Shown here piece after piece: positions 1 through 11,744 of a stretch of DNA of 64,000 nt. The stretch's first letter is position 1. The number at the start of each line of letters is the position of its first letter. The translations under genes were made by a program, and so were the position numbers. This DNA comes from Saposhnikovia divaricata. Its lineage: Eukaryota; Streptophyta; Magnoliopsida; Apiales; Apiaceae. Below the pieces are notes generated by a model. That model did no database searches, was not told the origin of the DNA, and saw only the letters and a list, made by a program, of their open reading frames with translations. The stretch lies in NCBI GenBank assembly GCA_036435485.1, contig CM071598.1:106204501-106268500 (forward strand). The letters are read 5' to 3'.

Positions 1-2619
1 CAAACTTTTAATGATTATTATATGTCGATTGGGATTACGGTTGAACATTCTGTTGCTCACACGCACACTCAAAATGGTCTAGCAGAATCGTTAATTAAAA
101 GGCTACAATTAATTGCTAGACCTTTACTTATGAAAACAAATTTGCCAAATTCTGCTTGGGGACATGCAATCCTGCATGTTGCATCGCTAATTCGATTAAG
201 GCCAACGGCCTATCATAAGTACTCCCCATTGCAACTTGTGAATGGTCACGAACCAAATATATCTCATTTAAGAACTTTTGGGTGTGCGGTATATGTTCCA
301 ATATCTCCTCCCCAACGAACAAAAATGGGACCCCAAAGAAGATTAGGGGTATACGTTGGGTTTGACTCTCCCTCAATTATAAAATATTTGGAGCCCATGA
401 ATGGTGATTTATTTAAAGCAAGATTTGTTGATTGTCAGTTTGATGAGACAGTTTTTCCTGCATTAGGGGGAGATAAGTCAAAATTTGAAAAAGAAAGACA
501 ACAAATTTTGTGGAATGCAGCATCTCTGTCTCATTATGATCCTCGCACAAATCAATGTGAACTTGAAGTTCAAAAGATTATCCACCTACAAGAAATTGCA
601 AATAAATTGTCTGATTCATTTACTGATGTCAAGACAGTGACAAAGTCACATATACCGGCTGTCAATGTTCCTTGTAAAATAAAACTTCCTGATGAAGAAA
701 ATAAAGTCTTGCTAGCAAATGCGTCTAAAACACGCCAGAAGCATGGTAGACTTATTGGATCCAAAGATAAAAATCCTAGAAAGTCAAGGAAACTTGATAA
801 ACAAGCTGGTACATCAAATGACATCATTCCAAATGAAATAGAATTGATCACTGAAGAGACGTCTTCAAAGGATGATCAAACACCTAAAATTGAGGACAAT
901 GAAGAGATCTCGATAAATTATATCATTTCAGGGAAAAGGTGGAATAGAAAAGAAATTGTCATGGATGAAATATTTGCATATGCAGCTGCACTTGACATTT
1001 CTGAAGAAATCGAGGATCATGAACCTAGATCGATCTATGAATGTAAAAGAAGAAATGATTGGCCAAAATGGAAAGATGCTATTGAGGCAGAATTGAAATC
1101 ACTTGAAAAACGTCAAGTTTTTGGACCTATTGTCCAAACACCTGCAGGTGTGAAACCCGTTGGATATAGATGGGTATTTGTGCGCAAAAGAAATGAGAAA
1201 AATGAAATTGTGAGATATAAGGCACGCCTTGTTGCACAAGGCTTCTCACAAAGACTGGGAATTGATTATGAAGAGACTTATTCCCCGGTAATGGATGCAA
1301 CAACATTCAGATTTTTACTAAGTTTATCAATTCTAGAAGGGCTCCGAATGAATTTAATGGATGTTGTTACTGCCTACTTATATGGGTCACTAGATAATGA
1401 CATTTACATGAAAATCCCTGATGGATTAAAAATGCCTGAAGCACGAGAGATTTATTCAATTAAATTACGAAGATCATTGTATGGGTTGAAACAATCAGGT
1501 CGAATGTGGTATAATTGCCTTAGCGAGTACCTTTTGAAAAATGGATAGGTTAATAATGTAATTTGTCCTTGTGTTTTTATTAAAAGGACAAAAATGGGGT
1601 TTACTATAATTGCGGTTTATGTTGATGATCTAAACATCATTGGGACCCCAAATGAAATTCATGAAACGATTGAATATTTGAAAAGGGAATTTGAGATGAA
1701 AGAATTGGGCAAAACAAAACTCTGCCTTGGTTTTCAAGTTGAACATCTATCCAAAGGAATTTTTGTCCACCAGTCATCATATATTGAAAGGATCCTTAAG
1801 CGATTTATTATGGATAAAGCATATCCTGTGAGTACACCTATGGTTGTTCGCTCACTTGAAAAGAAAAAGGATCCATTCCGCCCAAGAGAAGAGGGAGAAG
1901 AACTTCTTGGTCCTGAAGTACCATATCTTAGTGCCATTGGTGCACTAATGTACCTTGCCAACTGTACACGTCCCGATATTGCTTTTTTTGTTAATTTATT
2001 GGCAAGGCATAGTTCTACTCCAACTCGAAGACATTGGACTAGTGTGAAACAAATTTTTATATATCTTCGAGGAACAATGGATATGGGGTTGTTTTATTCT
2101 AAAGACTCAAAAGTAGAATTAGTTGGTTATGCAGATGCAGGATATCGGTCGGATCCTCACAAAGGTAGATCACAAGCAGGTTACATATTCACATATGGTA
2201 ATACCGCAATATCTTGGCGGTCTACAAAGCAAACTCTTGCAGCAACTTCTTCGAATCATGCTGAATTATTGGCACTACATGAAGCTAGTCGAGAATGCGT
2301 GTGGCTAAGGTCTTTGGTCCATCATATTCGAGAATCATGTGGTCTTTTAATCAATAAAGAGAATCCTACTGTTCTATTTGAAGATAATGAAGCATGTATC
2401 ACTCAGACTCGAGAAGGTTATATTAAAGGTGATAGGACGAAGCACATTGATCCAAAGTTTTTCTTCACTCATGAGCTTCAGCAAAGAGGAGAAATTGATG
2501 TGTGTCAGATTCGCTCATGTGAAAATCCAGCAGATTTGTTCATAAAATCACTTCCTACATCATTTTTCGAGAAATTAGTACACAAGATTGGAATCCGTAG
2601 ATTTCGAGATATATGTTGA
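1..2619 (+). pseudogene. Copia pol: integrase tail, reverse transcriptase, RNase H; one in-frame stop
   Basis: The reading frame is open from the window's left edge. Counting from the Met at 22: integrase catalytic Glu at residue 22 (QNGLAES), then the C-terminal integrase motif KMGPQRRLGVYVGF near residues 101-114. The reverse transcriptase follows, with MDVVTAYLYG as its first catalytic Asp motif. A TAG at 1546-1548 interrupts the frame inside the reverse transcriptase; the same frame then continues from 1549. YVDD sits just after the Met at 1594, and RNase H shows its Asp (YADAG), Glu (SNHAELLALHEA) and Asp (LFEDNEACI). The rest of pol aligns well with copia proteins, so the stop looks like a single nonsense change in a fairly young copy. 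This copy cannot make a full polyprotein. Confidence 0.93.
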
Positions 2620-2770
2620 CATTAATAGTCATGTTGCAATGAGGGGGAGACATATACGATACACTCTTTTTCATTAGTACAACACATGTACTCTTTTTCT
2701 TTCACTAGGGTTTTTCCCACAGGGTTTTTCCTAGTAAGGTTTTAACGAGGCATGACGTTTGTACGAGTCA

Positions 2771-2781
2771 TCCAGGGGGAG
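2771..2781 (+). other. Polypurine tract of the copia element
   Basis: Purine-rich tccagggggag directly abuts the LTR start at 2782. Such a tract primes plus-strand DNA synthesis. A second G-rich run lies at about 2640-2650, farther from the LTR, and is less likely to be used. Confidence 0.75.
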
Positions 2782-3004
2782 TGTTATGTATAATTATGAA
2801 TGACTCCTAGCCTTTCATCATACCCTAATTAGTGCACCACCTCTTGACTTTTCACCTCCATTGTAACCTATATCTACTTGGCTATATAAAGCCTTGCTTG
2901 TATTTGTTCTACACATATGAATAATAACATTGCTCTCTCCTCTCTCTATCTCTATTATGTAGATCTCTCTCTATCTCTCTATTATATATATTATATCTAT
3001 AACA
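2782..3004 (+). repeat. 3' LTR of the copia element (223 bp)
   Basis: Starts TGTTATG and ends CTATAACA, giving a 6-bp inverted terminal match TGTTAT/ATAACA. It holds a TATA box (tatataaa, about 2883-2890) and CT-rich sequence near its end. The short length is usual for small copia LTRs. Confidence 0.85.
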
Positions 3005-3141
3005 TTTTTTGAATTTTTGCTGTTTGTTTTGCTAATTGGAAAAGAAAACATTTTATAGAAAAATAAGTGCTGGAAAATGTAATATTTTTCGGGAAAACAA
3101 TTTCTTGTATCCAAATTCGAAAAACATTTTCCTTTTCGTTC

Positions 3142-3420
3142 TTTTTTTTTTGAAACTGAATTTCATTAAGCAGAGGAAAAATCAGATACAATATGCTCCG
3201 ATACACAGGAAGGAGGAGTACTAAACCAATTCATTGTTCCTGACATACAAGGGAGTTTAGCTATGCTAATAGCTACCCTATTTGCTTGTCTTCGAACATG
3301 TTGAATTCTGAAGTCACATAGGATGGTTCTACAACTCTCGAAAATAGAACCCACCTCGGATACATACTGAATATTCTTGCATAAGGCATTAACGACAGTT
3401 AGCGATCGTCTCTTTCTACC
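3142..3420 (-). mobile_element. LINE 3' tail with RNase H-like domain remnant
   Basis: Read on the minus strand, an open frame contains SLTVVNAL, then an NIQYVSEVGSIF block and HVRRQANRVA, followed by MNWFSTPPSCV. This is the C-terminal part of the RNase H-like domain (RVT_3) found in plant LINEs and related proteins. The typical end AATGAAATTCAGTTTC leads into an A-run (T-run 3142-3151 on the plus strand), as in a retroposed 3' end. Only about 280 bp remain, so it is heavily 5'-truncated. A host gene fragment with the same domain is less likely because of the poly(A) tail. Confidence 0.7.
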
Positions 3421-3448
3421 CCTTTTTCACTCACTCTTCTTCACTATC

Positions 3449-3452
<4 letters not shown>

Positions 3453-3513
<61 letters not shown>
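3453..3513. repeat. (TC)n microsatellite, about 30 units
   Basis: An uninterrupted TC dinucleotide tract in a pyrimidine-rich stretch (about 3440-3720). The Arg/Glu-repeat ORF on the other strand is only its translation. Confidence 0.97.
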
Positions 3514-3517
<4 letters not shown>

Positions 3518-3726
3518 CTCCTCCATTAACGCTCCTCTCTCTCTCCTCCAATACCTATGTATATCTACATTCATCTCCCTCTTTCTCCATCTCGCTGATA
3601 AATACATACCTTTATACATATCTACACTCGTCTCCCTCTTTCTCCATCTCCATCTCGTCCTATATACATATAACTATTATATTTATCTTCATCTCCCTTC
3701 TATCGCATCACTTGGATTGCTATTTG

Positions 3727-3937
3727 TACATCACTCTCATTTTTTACGGTTTTTTCATTGATTTGCACGTATTTTAAGGCATATATAAATTATAGTTTCA
3801 TAACTCATTTTTAATATTTTTTTGAATAAAACAAAAAAGAAAATTGCAAAAATGAGTTATAGAACTATATTTTATATATACCTTAAAATGTGTGTCAATC
3901 AGTGAAACTGTAATGAAATGAGGAGGATGGGGGAGTA
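3727..3937. mobile_element. Stowaway-like MITE with long imperfect inverted repeats
   Basis: The two halves (about 3735-3815 and 3850-3922) are imperfect reverse complements of each other. Both arms share the core ATTTTAAGG, a TATATAAA-like stretch and ATAACTCATTTTT. Read inward from the right, the end is CTCCCCCATCCTCC, similar to Stowaway/mariner MITE ends (CTCCCTCCGTCC), next to a TA. The left end is eroded, so its edge is approximate. There is no ORF. Confidence 0.7.
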
Positions 3938-4680
3938 ATTTTTAAGTTATAATTTTAAATGTCATGTGTTTGACTTGAGTAGTGGAAAAAATATATTTAA
4001 TTTAAAAAATATTTAAAATTTTAATATGATTTTAAAAATGAAATTAATTTATTGAATTACTAATTTAATTTTGCAATACGCATTCACGTGTAAATTGTAA
4101 TTCATAAAAAGGCATGAAAATAATTATATATATATATATAGGCATACCCACAACGATTGATAATGCCATAAACCCATAACCGGTTCGAGACGGTTCCATT
4201 CCTCCACCTCTTCAACATACAACTTAGGAGTAATGTTGTAAAAATGAAAATTGAACTTAATCGATAGAGGTAACGTTCGAAATTAATCGAATGATTAATT
4301 GAATATATAAAAAAATATATAATTTTTAATTTATTAACCTTCATATGTTGATTTAAAAAAATTATGTAAGAGTTAATCAGATTCTGAAAATTGAATTAAT
4401 AGAGCAACTTTTAACAATTAATCGAAAAAATTGATAATTTTAAGAACCATGCCATACTCTTTGAGTATGGAATCAACAAAATCTTAACTGAGAGCTAAGA
4501 TGTCCCAACCAAATATCGTAATATATCTTTAGCACAAAAAAGTTCTGTCCTCCTTATCATCATATTCATGAACACAGCTAGAGAATAATAAGTTAATTCA
4601 GTTAGTTGCACTTCCCGCTATAATAAGAAAATAAATCTTTACTTTTTAATTTTTATCAAATCCCAACAATTTGCTCATCT
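3938..4680. other. AT-rich spacer, nothing recognised
   Basis: Contains a short (TA)n run at about 4126-4141. No coding frame or repeat boundary could be supported. Confidence 0.5.
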
Positions 4681-5211
4681 TCATCATTTACAAACCATAC
4701 TTCTCAATCTATTACCACCATTAAATATCCTCATACCTTCCTCAAGTTCTAGCACCTACAAAACCTCGGATACCTCAAAAGCATTGGCATCATTAACCCG
4801 GAAACAAAAACCAGTAAAAACCCATATCCTTTCAACTATAGATTTCCTCAAATGGGCTTTTCGGAACCCCATTTTCCTAGACTTGCTTTCTTTTGTCCTA
4901 TGCTTTTCTCCTCCAATTTTGATCCTACTCAAATTGAGCCTGTGTTTGAATTTTAACTCTCTGATTTAGGTGCATTTGTGGAACAATCATATTTTTTGGT
5001 TCTCGGTTGCCCTGGTATTCTTGAATCAAAGTTTGAGTTATGTCTACAACCAACACTGGTTTATCTTAGAACTTTAGGCCTTGAGAAGTTGAATACTCCA
5101 ACTACTTTGAATGCTCATCGGTTGCATACTCGGGTTGAGAAGCTTGAAGAGAAGGTTAGATTCTTGCAAAGTGTTGGCTTTTGTACGAAGAATCAGCTAG
5201 AAGTATTTTAA
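4681..5211 (+). pseudogene. mTERF-family (organelle transcription factor) pseudogene fragment
   Basis: One continuous frame (codons at positions of remainder 1 modulo 3) matches plant mTERF proteins, which bind nucleic acid in chloroplasts or mitochondria through helical repeats. Recognisable blocks are LGYLKSIGI, GFSEPHFPRLAFFCPMLF, FDPTQIEPVFEF, SYFLVLGCPGILESKFELCL, YLRTLGLEKLN and RVEKLEEKVRFLQSVGF. In-frame stops lie at 4750-4752 (TAG) and 4954-4956 (TAA). A piece of the N-terminal repeat region seems deleted around 4830-4850. Similarity ends after about 5175, so the C-terminal two thirds are missing. I see no intron. Its neighbour is the tail of a gamma-COP pseudogene on the opposite strand, so this may be a convergent old gene pair. 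The family call is from memory; the subfamily is not certain. Confidence 0.72.
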
Positions 5212-5426
5212 ATTAGTTAAAATACTCAAAGCACTTGCGACAGTACCCTCCAAAGTGCCTTCCATAAACATTACATATCATAATCAAAGATGACCCTAAC
5301 AAGCAAATCTACTATTGGAATTGACTGGTTTCTTTCGCATAGGAAGGATCAATTTGAAGCTCGTTGCCTCCAACCCAATTTAGACCAAGGAAATATGAAA
5401 CATTGTTCATAAAACCGACTAGCTAA

Positions 5427-5628
5427 CTAACCGCTTGCCAGTATTTCATGAATAGCCTTACTGACAGATATATAATTAGATCTAACAGCAAGCTGCCAAG
5501 CTTCATTGCCACCTCTTTGCGGCTATCAATTCCAAATGACAATCTAACTAGAACCTTCAGGTTTCCAATGTAGACTCCAGATAACAAACATGTGAGCGAT
5601 CTAGAATTGTTTGGGACAAACTCAGTAT
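5427..5628 (-). pseudogene. Coatomer gamma (gamma-COP) pseudogene, last exon
   Basis: Gamma-COP is a subunit of the COPI coat that drives Golgi vesicle transport. The minus-strand translation gives TEFVPNNSR, then TCLLSGVYIGNLKVLVRLSF, then SVSKAIHEILASG and a stop at 5427-5429. This is the C-terminal part of the appendage domain of plant gamma-COP. The exon follows a normal acceptor (ACACAAG before position 5628). An 8-bp insertion after the codons for AMKL breaks the frame. The 3' flanking sequence (5270-5426) matches 35200-35340, a second copy of the same gene end. Confidence 0.85.
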
Positions 5629-6028
5629 CTTGTGTAGGAAAGAAAAAATGAAAAGAAATTATGTATCACTCGTCTCCCAAGAAAAATATGAAGCAAGGCA
5701 TATAATACATCAATTCCCATTGAAAAAAATTACCTATTCTTTTGAGGGTTCGGTGTGCATAGAGGGTCTGATTGACTCTTTTTTTAGAAAAAAAGATGTT
5801 AATGTTTTTTTCCAAGTATAGAAAGGTGAGCTGAGTCTAAAACTTAAAGCTGGTTCAATGATAATATAATGAAATATATTGAAGTGGGTATTGCAGCACA
5901 AATTCGATTCAGCTGCTTATAATCAATTCCAAGAAAGATTCCATGTATATGAACAGTAACAAGGGACAACGTACGAAATTACGGATACACCAATATTGTG
6001 CAAAGAATTACTAAATGGAATGACATAC

Positions 6029-6267
6029 CTCGCAAGGCTGCAAACTAAGAAGGTTGATTACAACACTAACAGCTTTTGTCGAGCTTTCTCTCCGACCAAG
6101 ACCATACTCGTTGACTTGCTCGGTATCTGGGTCCATGCTTTGTCAGGCATTTTTAAAATTTGAAACCTCACTTTTAGCATGTAATCTGCTGGTACAACTT
6201 CAAGGTCTTCCTGCCGGTACTCATCTTCTACACCACCATCCTCAGCTTCACCAGAAAAGGGATCAAC
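6029..6267 (-). pseudogene. Gamma-COP pseudogene, penultimate exon (appendage domain)
   Basis: Starts after an acceptor (CATCATCAG) with VDPFSGEAEDGGVEDEY and continues LEVVPADYMLKV. A one-base deletion then shifts the frame, and the next frame shows a TGA where plant gamma-COP has Trp. The same frame continues MDPDTEQVNEYGLGRRE and VVINLLSLQPCE, ending at a donor GTATGTC. Exon order and phase fit the downstream exon at 5427-5628. The preceding intron holds the 27.5-kb nested transposon (6652-34204), and the exon before it lies at 34296-34463. Retained splice sites show a decayed gene copy, not a retroposed cDNA. Confidence 0.87.
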
Positions 6268-6651
6268 CTGATGATGCCAAATGACAAAAAAAAGATGAAA
6301 ACAGCATGAGTGCGTATATAACAGGCAACCCAAGTATGTATATTATTCTTGAAGTATATAGTTGTGAACACCCTTAGAGAGTCAGAGGTACAAACATTAT
6401 CCTTCAAATGCATGGTTATCAAACCCCCTTTACAGTTTCACTAGAGAACACAACCGCCATAAAGAACAAGAGACATTAGAATGTGATACAAAACCATCAG
6501 TACAACAACATCAAATATACAACCACAATGTTCCCATTTAAGTTCCAGACCTTTGTAATGCATTCTGTCATTCTGAAACGAATATCAACGCTTACGAGTA
6601 TAGACAATTTTAACATGATGATGAACATAAAAGACACATCCATACAAGATT

Positions 6652-7823
6652 TGTTGAGTATGGAATACACACGCAAGAAAATACAGAGGGAGAGTGAATG
6701 TATTTTCAAAATTTTCTCGGATTTAACACTTAAGAACGTTTGTTTGAAGGTGTGAATCTATGTTCTTGTTTTTGTAGCTGAGTGTGTTTTTGTGTTTAAC
6801 AAAATATATTCGTGCGGAAGTAAAACTCAAGACACGAGCACTCACTTTAATCTAACGTTGTATTGGATCAAGATTTTTGCTACAACCTGTGAATACAGAA
6901 ATTAATATTCTCAGCGTTCTTACAAATTATATCTCTGTATTGTGATTCACACTCTCTCTTTTACTACATCTGCTAGAGAAGTGAGGGTTGTACACTTATA
7001 GAACATGCGTACACCCTACTTACTACAAAAGATAGAACAGACAAATCTACTTTCTAACTTGTCTATCCTTATTTTGGAATACATCCAGGTAACGTGTAGT
7101 TTGACTTTCTTTAACCTGCCCAGATCCACTTCTTTAGCAACTTGTCTCCAGTAACAACTCTCTAAGCTTCGTTGTAGACTGTCCAAAAACACTTTACAGT
7201 ATAGTGGTCCTGACAGTGTCTTGGCTTGTTACAGGTTTCTAACTTGTACACTTTTCAGTATTTTATCTTCAAGAATCCATTCGAGAAGTGACTGAGTGAT
7301 TGATTCGAGAACTAGAATTGACTTAGTAGATAACTCTCAGTTCTCGAATACTGTATAATTGAGATGTCGAACCACTTCTCGAAATAGTCTTTTCTTTAAG
7401 AATCCTTGAGTTGTCGAATAGAGCATTTGACTTATCGAATCCTTGAGATGTCGAACAGCTTCCTGAGTACTTGAGATATCGAATGCCTGACTCCTCGAAA
7501 CCTTGACTTCTCTAATAGACAGAAATACTTCTCGAATTAGTACTTAGGTAAATCTTCATTCTTCAAATTCCAACTGTGTTTATTTTAACAACCTTGTTCT
7601 TCAAGCTTGAGGCATGATCTCTGGATCTTATTTCAAGCATTATTTCATGACTTAATTTATAGTTACACAGATAGAATTTTGATGCCTATTACAAGTACTA
7701 AATACAAGTAGAAACTCTACAACTAGAGGTTCCTCCAGTTAAGGAGTCATGTAAGTAATGCACAGCATTACAGATAATTAGGCTTGTTATTATATGTATA
7801 CAGACATGCCTCTGTGACTAACA
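6652..7823 (-). repeat. Element A 3' LTR (1172 bp)
   Basis: On the minus strand it reads TGTTA...CAACA. Its inner half matches 33583-34204 closely. The interval 7256-7545 carries many near-copies of short words built on TCGAA and TTGAGATGTCGAA, as often seen in enhancer-like parts of U3. No long ORF. Confidence 0.88.
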
Positions 7824-7838
7824 ATCTCCCCCAAATTG
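7824..7838 (-). other. Element A polypurine tract
   Basis: The minus strand reads caatttgggggagat directly before the LTR. It fixes A's orientation. Element B uses almost the same tract (33067-33079), which suggests related families. The stretch 7839-8300 shows no frame I can support and is probably A's 3' untranslated part. Confidence 0.8.
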
Positions 7839-8302
7839 TGAGTAAGACCCTTAGTCACAATTTCATGTCTGATAACAAGCCTACAATGCATAAAGATATA
7901 ACTTGAACAATACATGTATGAAATTGATTGACAACATGGATAGAATTACAATGAGAGTATTCTTACAGACTATGAAGTACTAGCCATTTTCTCTTGATTT
8001 CATTCCTATAGCTTTGGCTTGTAGATCATCATATTCCTTCTTTTTCTTTTCTTCATCCTTCCTTGCATTCTCATCCATAGCCTTTATGATGGCTGCCATA
8101 GCATCAAGTTCTTCAAGCAGAATTGAATCCTTAAAGTCTTCAAGGTACTGATTTCAATAAGTTTGCAGGGTAATGGTTGACCAGGTCTATTCTGATATTG
8201 ACATTATCTTCATTTCTCCTCATATACTTCACAACATAGGGATTAAATTGAACTCTGCATAACCCTTTAGCCCTCAACTTATCTGCTTTGGCTTCCAGTT
8301 CA

Positions 8303-10479
8303 TCAAGCTCCTCCTCTCTCTTTCTCCATTTCCAAACATTCTCTTCTCACCTTCTCCTCATGATCTCTCTTCATCTTCACAAAGATTATAAGTTCCAGCT
8401 TCCAAACCTTCTCCACCTCATCTTCAATGTTCAGTATCGTAATTATCCTTTCAATATCATATAGTTTACCCCAATGCTGACACATCTGTTGCTTGAACTT
8501 CTTCTGTCTACCATCATTATATTTGAATTCAAGGCAGTCATCAACAATAGCAACATGATAGATTTTTTGAGCCCTTAGAAATAGCAATTTATCTTCATCA
8601 TAGTCTTCATCTAGGGGTGGCAAGTTTAGTCCTGGTACTATTGTGATGGATTTTGCATTTTGTTAGTAGGGAGAAGTTTGAAGCCTTTGCCTCTTGACCA
8701 TTGAAGTACACCATTAGCAGTTTGCTTATAGAGACATACAGATGGTTTCTTGATTTGAATCTTCTTTGCTTGAGGTGGCAAAATAGTTGCAGAAGCCATT
8801 GGATTAGATTTTGGCAAGTCATCACTAACTGTATCCACCCTAGACATATAGCCTTGTGTTGTGGTGGGAATACTACTCGTGATGCGTGAGGCTTGCTGTC
8901 TTCCACCTTTTCTCTCATACCCCTTATAACTTCCTTTGTCATCATCACCTTTCTTTCTTTTACCACTTCTCTTTCTCTTATCTTCATTATCCTTATTACT
9001 CCTTTGAGATCAATCCTTGCTACCACTCTGATCTTGATCATCCCCATCTCTCCTTCCTGACTTGTCTCCTCTATAATCAAATTGAGCATTTGACTGTGAG
9101 TTGATAAACTTAATCAGAATGTCCAGAGCTGACTTCTCAGTTTCTGACTTTCCTCTCCTTGATTGTAAGGCACTAGCCAAATACTTGATTGTAGACATGT
9201 TGCTCGGTTTGAGGTGGTGACCAAATTTGAAGGAGTCAATGCCTGTAGCTGTTTCATACAGAATGCAGTAAGGCTGAGGAATTACCTAAGGTAATTGAGA
9301 CTTCATACAGCCTGTAAGAATCTCATGGAGTTTTTTATTGTCAGTAGACCCATTTGATTCTATCTTCTTGATGAGTGTTCCAACTTCAGAGCAAGATAGA
9401 ACTTGTATGGCTTCAATGTGGATGTGAAAGAGAAATTTGGCAGTGTGGACTAGGACTTCTTTATCTTCAGTGGTGATGAGAGCATCAGGATTGCATTGAA
9501 CAACTTGCCTTCTTTCTACAGTGACCAGAAATATGTCTTGTACATGGAGCTTGAGATAGTCAAAGTAGTGGAAGTTGCTTCTTTTCCTCAGATTTTGTAG
9601 GTGCTTGAAGAAGGCTATGTCATGATACAGTTTTGAATTGGCAGCTTCTTGACACACCTTATGAGAAAGAACATCCTTGAATTCTGATGGCTCAGCTTGA
9701 GGAGAGTGTTTGGCAATGTCAGGCACTAGAAAATCAAGGTCTTGATTAGATGGTTGGGGTTGAGGTTGATTTCCTCTTGGTGACTCGGCTAATCCTGCTA
9801 CAACCACTTTCTTTAGCTTGGCCTCTTCATCTGCAGCCACAACTACTTTCTTCAACTTCAACTCACCCTCCTTGATTGTTTGCTTTTGTTTCACAGATTG
9901 CCTGACTTTGAATTCAGAGATTTTTAGACCTAGTTCACTCTTCTCCCCCTTAGAGCCCTTAGATTTTGAGTCCACTAGCTTCTCATTTTTATCTGTGTGC
10001 TTCTCCCTCTTAGGCTTGTTCTCAGACACAAGTGCCTTTGATGGGGCCATTAGGCTTGAAGTAGAAGCTAATGGAGCATCTATAGGTTGAGGAATGGCCA
10101 TGTGTCTCATTATTGCAGAAAGCATCTGTTGTTGATTAAGGAGAACCTCAGCAGTGGTAGTTGCTTGAGTATCCAACTTTTCATTTAGCAATGCCACAGA
10201 GTCCTTAAGCTCAGCATTGTATTTCTTGAGGGAGTTCACTTTTGTTTCCAAACTATCCATTTTAGACAATAAGTGTGCAGCCTTGAAACCAGATAGGGAT
10301 TGCTCCTTGAGCCTTTCTACCTCATACTTCTTCATGTCATGCACAGGGACATCTGTGACTGCATTATCTCTATATTGATTAGCAAAGAGAACTCTGATTT
10401 TTGCATTGGCATCATTTGTCTGAGAAGAGAGATTCTGCACTTGAGTTGTATAGCGAACTATGAGAGTTTCTGAGAACAA
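8303..10479 (-). pseudogene. Element A gag-like protein, broken
   Basis: The longest piece is 397 codons (10479-9286). It starts FSETLIVRYTTQVQNLSS, has a probable coiled coil (about residues 55-125; LSKMDSLETKVNSLKKYNAE), a Lys-rich low-complexity middle and a Gln/Pro stretch. The same frame resumes after stops at 9198-9010 and 8847-8638 (SNPMASATILPPQAKK, then KGFKLLPTNKMQNPS). After a frame change, 8623-8303 has LPPLDEDYDEDKLLFLRAQK and QHWGKLYDIERI. The layout (coiled coil, basic linker, conserved C-terminal module) parallels element B's protein, though sequence match is weak. I recognise no enzyme motif. In-frame codons continue upstream of 10479 for about 10 residues (SSVFDLPL). The true N-terminus is lost or beyond the B junction. 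Confidence 0.6.
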
Positions 10480-10964
10480 AGGGAGATCAAATACTGATGA
10501 ACATCGAATCCTGATGTATAGCGAATCCTGACTCTAGTCAAACATTGAATCCTGATGCGATGGTTCTATTATCAGTACAACCTTCAGAATCTAAGTATTA
10601 TTTATTGTTCTTTTTCCTGATTTATTTGTGGTTATTTGTTAATGAACTTGTTGATAATGTGATTACTTTAATTAGTTCTCATGTTCACTTCTTTGTTTTA
10701 ATTCTTTGAAGAACAGTTCAATAACATAAAAGATGCAGAACAAATTGAATGAGATTAGAGAAACAAAGCTTTTCATTAATAATAAGAAAGAGATTACATG
10801 GAAATATTACATATTTTGCTTTCTCTATCTACTAATCTATTCAACAGCACAAGAAAAAGTAAAGTCTAAACCACACCATTGAGAGCAGCTATCCCAGATC
10901 CTATCTTTGCCAATTTGTTTGGGGGGAAGTTGAAAGGGATAAGGTTTTTTTGCTGACATATTCA

Positions 10965-11222
10965 TTAACAATGGTTGGTGGAGTTGGATGAGGATGCCTT
11001 AGAGGAAAGCCATGCAAATGTTGCTTGGAGAGCAGCATCGATGTCGATCACTTTTGAAGGTCTCTCCATCTCGATCTCTTTAAGACTGGCATCCAGCTGC
11101 AGCCACAAAGTCTCAAGTTGCCTTTCCCAGTCAAAGGCATCAAACTCTTCACGAGTATAACTGAAGATATCTCTCTTCTCTACATGATGGAGATTCTTTT
11201 CTTTGATGGTAAGGTTAGACAT
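10965..11222 (-). CDS. Unrecognised 85-codon ORF upstream of element B's gag-like gene
   Basis: Starts MSNLTIKEKNLHHVEKRDIF and continues with REEFDAFDWERQLETLWLQL, then a likely helical acidic segment; ends SSSNSTNHC. It is followed on the minus strand by AT-rich, 3'-UTR-like sequence. It faces away from element B's first ORF (plus strand, ATG at 11745). The 520-bp gap between the two starts holds TATA-like words (for example tgtataaaatc at about 11610-11620). I know no family for it. It could be a 5' ORF of element A, an antisense ORF in B's leader, or chance. Confidence 0.3.
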   Translation of the reverse strand: MSNLTIKEKNLHHVEKRDIFSYTREEFDAFDWERQLETLWLQLDASLKEIEMERPSKVIDIDAALQATFAWLSSKASSSNSTNHC

Positions 11223-11744
11223 CTTTTTATTAAGGTGTTTTCTGTGAAGGGTTTTTGATTTTCAGGAGAGAATGAAGGGTTAAAGAGTTAGTGGACATGT
11301 CTTGTTGTGTTAAATAGAGGTGGGAGACGAACGAGGACATGAAACGATTCATATTCTGGATTTTATTGGTACCAGGTATTTTTAGATTGTGATATTTGAT
11401 TTCTTCAATTAAAATCATTGCCATATTTCTCATCATTATCACAGTTGTATTTCTTAATTAAAAACACGAGCGCTTTCACTCACAGAAACAAATAGATACA
11501 TATTGTAAAACGTGTCGCGTGCAGTTATCACCACTCTCTCATGTCAATTAGTCCACTAATGTTTGCACAAATCATACACTGACACCTGTATTTAAGAAAT
11601 CGTTTGCCTTGTATAAAATCAATTTATTTTTCTAAATTGTACGCTATTCTCAAAACTATCAGTATTGCCTTTTTTCTCCATCTTTGTGCGAATATAAACC
11701 CTAACTGTTCAAAAATCTCAATTTCTCTCACAGTCTCAACTATA

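Larger units (their letters stand above)
1..3004 (+). mobile_element. Ty1/copia LTR retrotransposon, 3' part
   Basis: The 3' portion of a copia element whose 5' half lies outside the window. In order: the end of integrase, reverse transcriptase, RNase H, a purine tract and a complete short 3' LTR. The domain order integrase before reverse transcriptase is the copia arrangement. With only one LTR visible, no target duplication can be checked. Confidence 0.93.

Noticed and set aside
3431..3619. Minus-strand ORF with long Arg/Glu repeat
   Set aside because: Translation of the TC microsatellite.
6483..6755. Opposed ORFs at the element A left border
   Set aside because: They cross the intron/LTR boundary at 6651-6652, so cannot be real genes.
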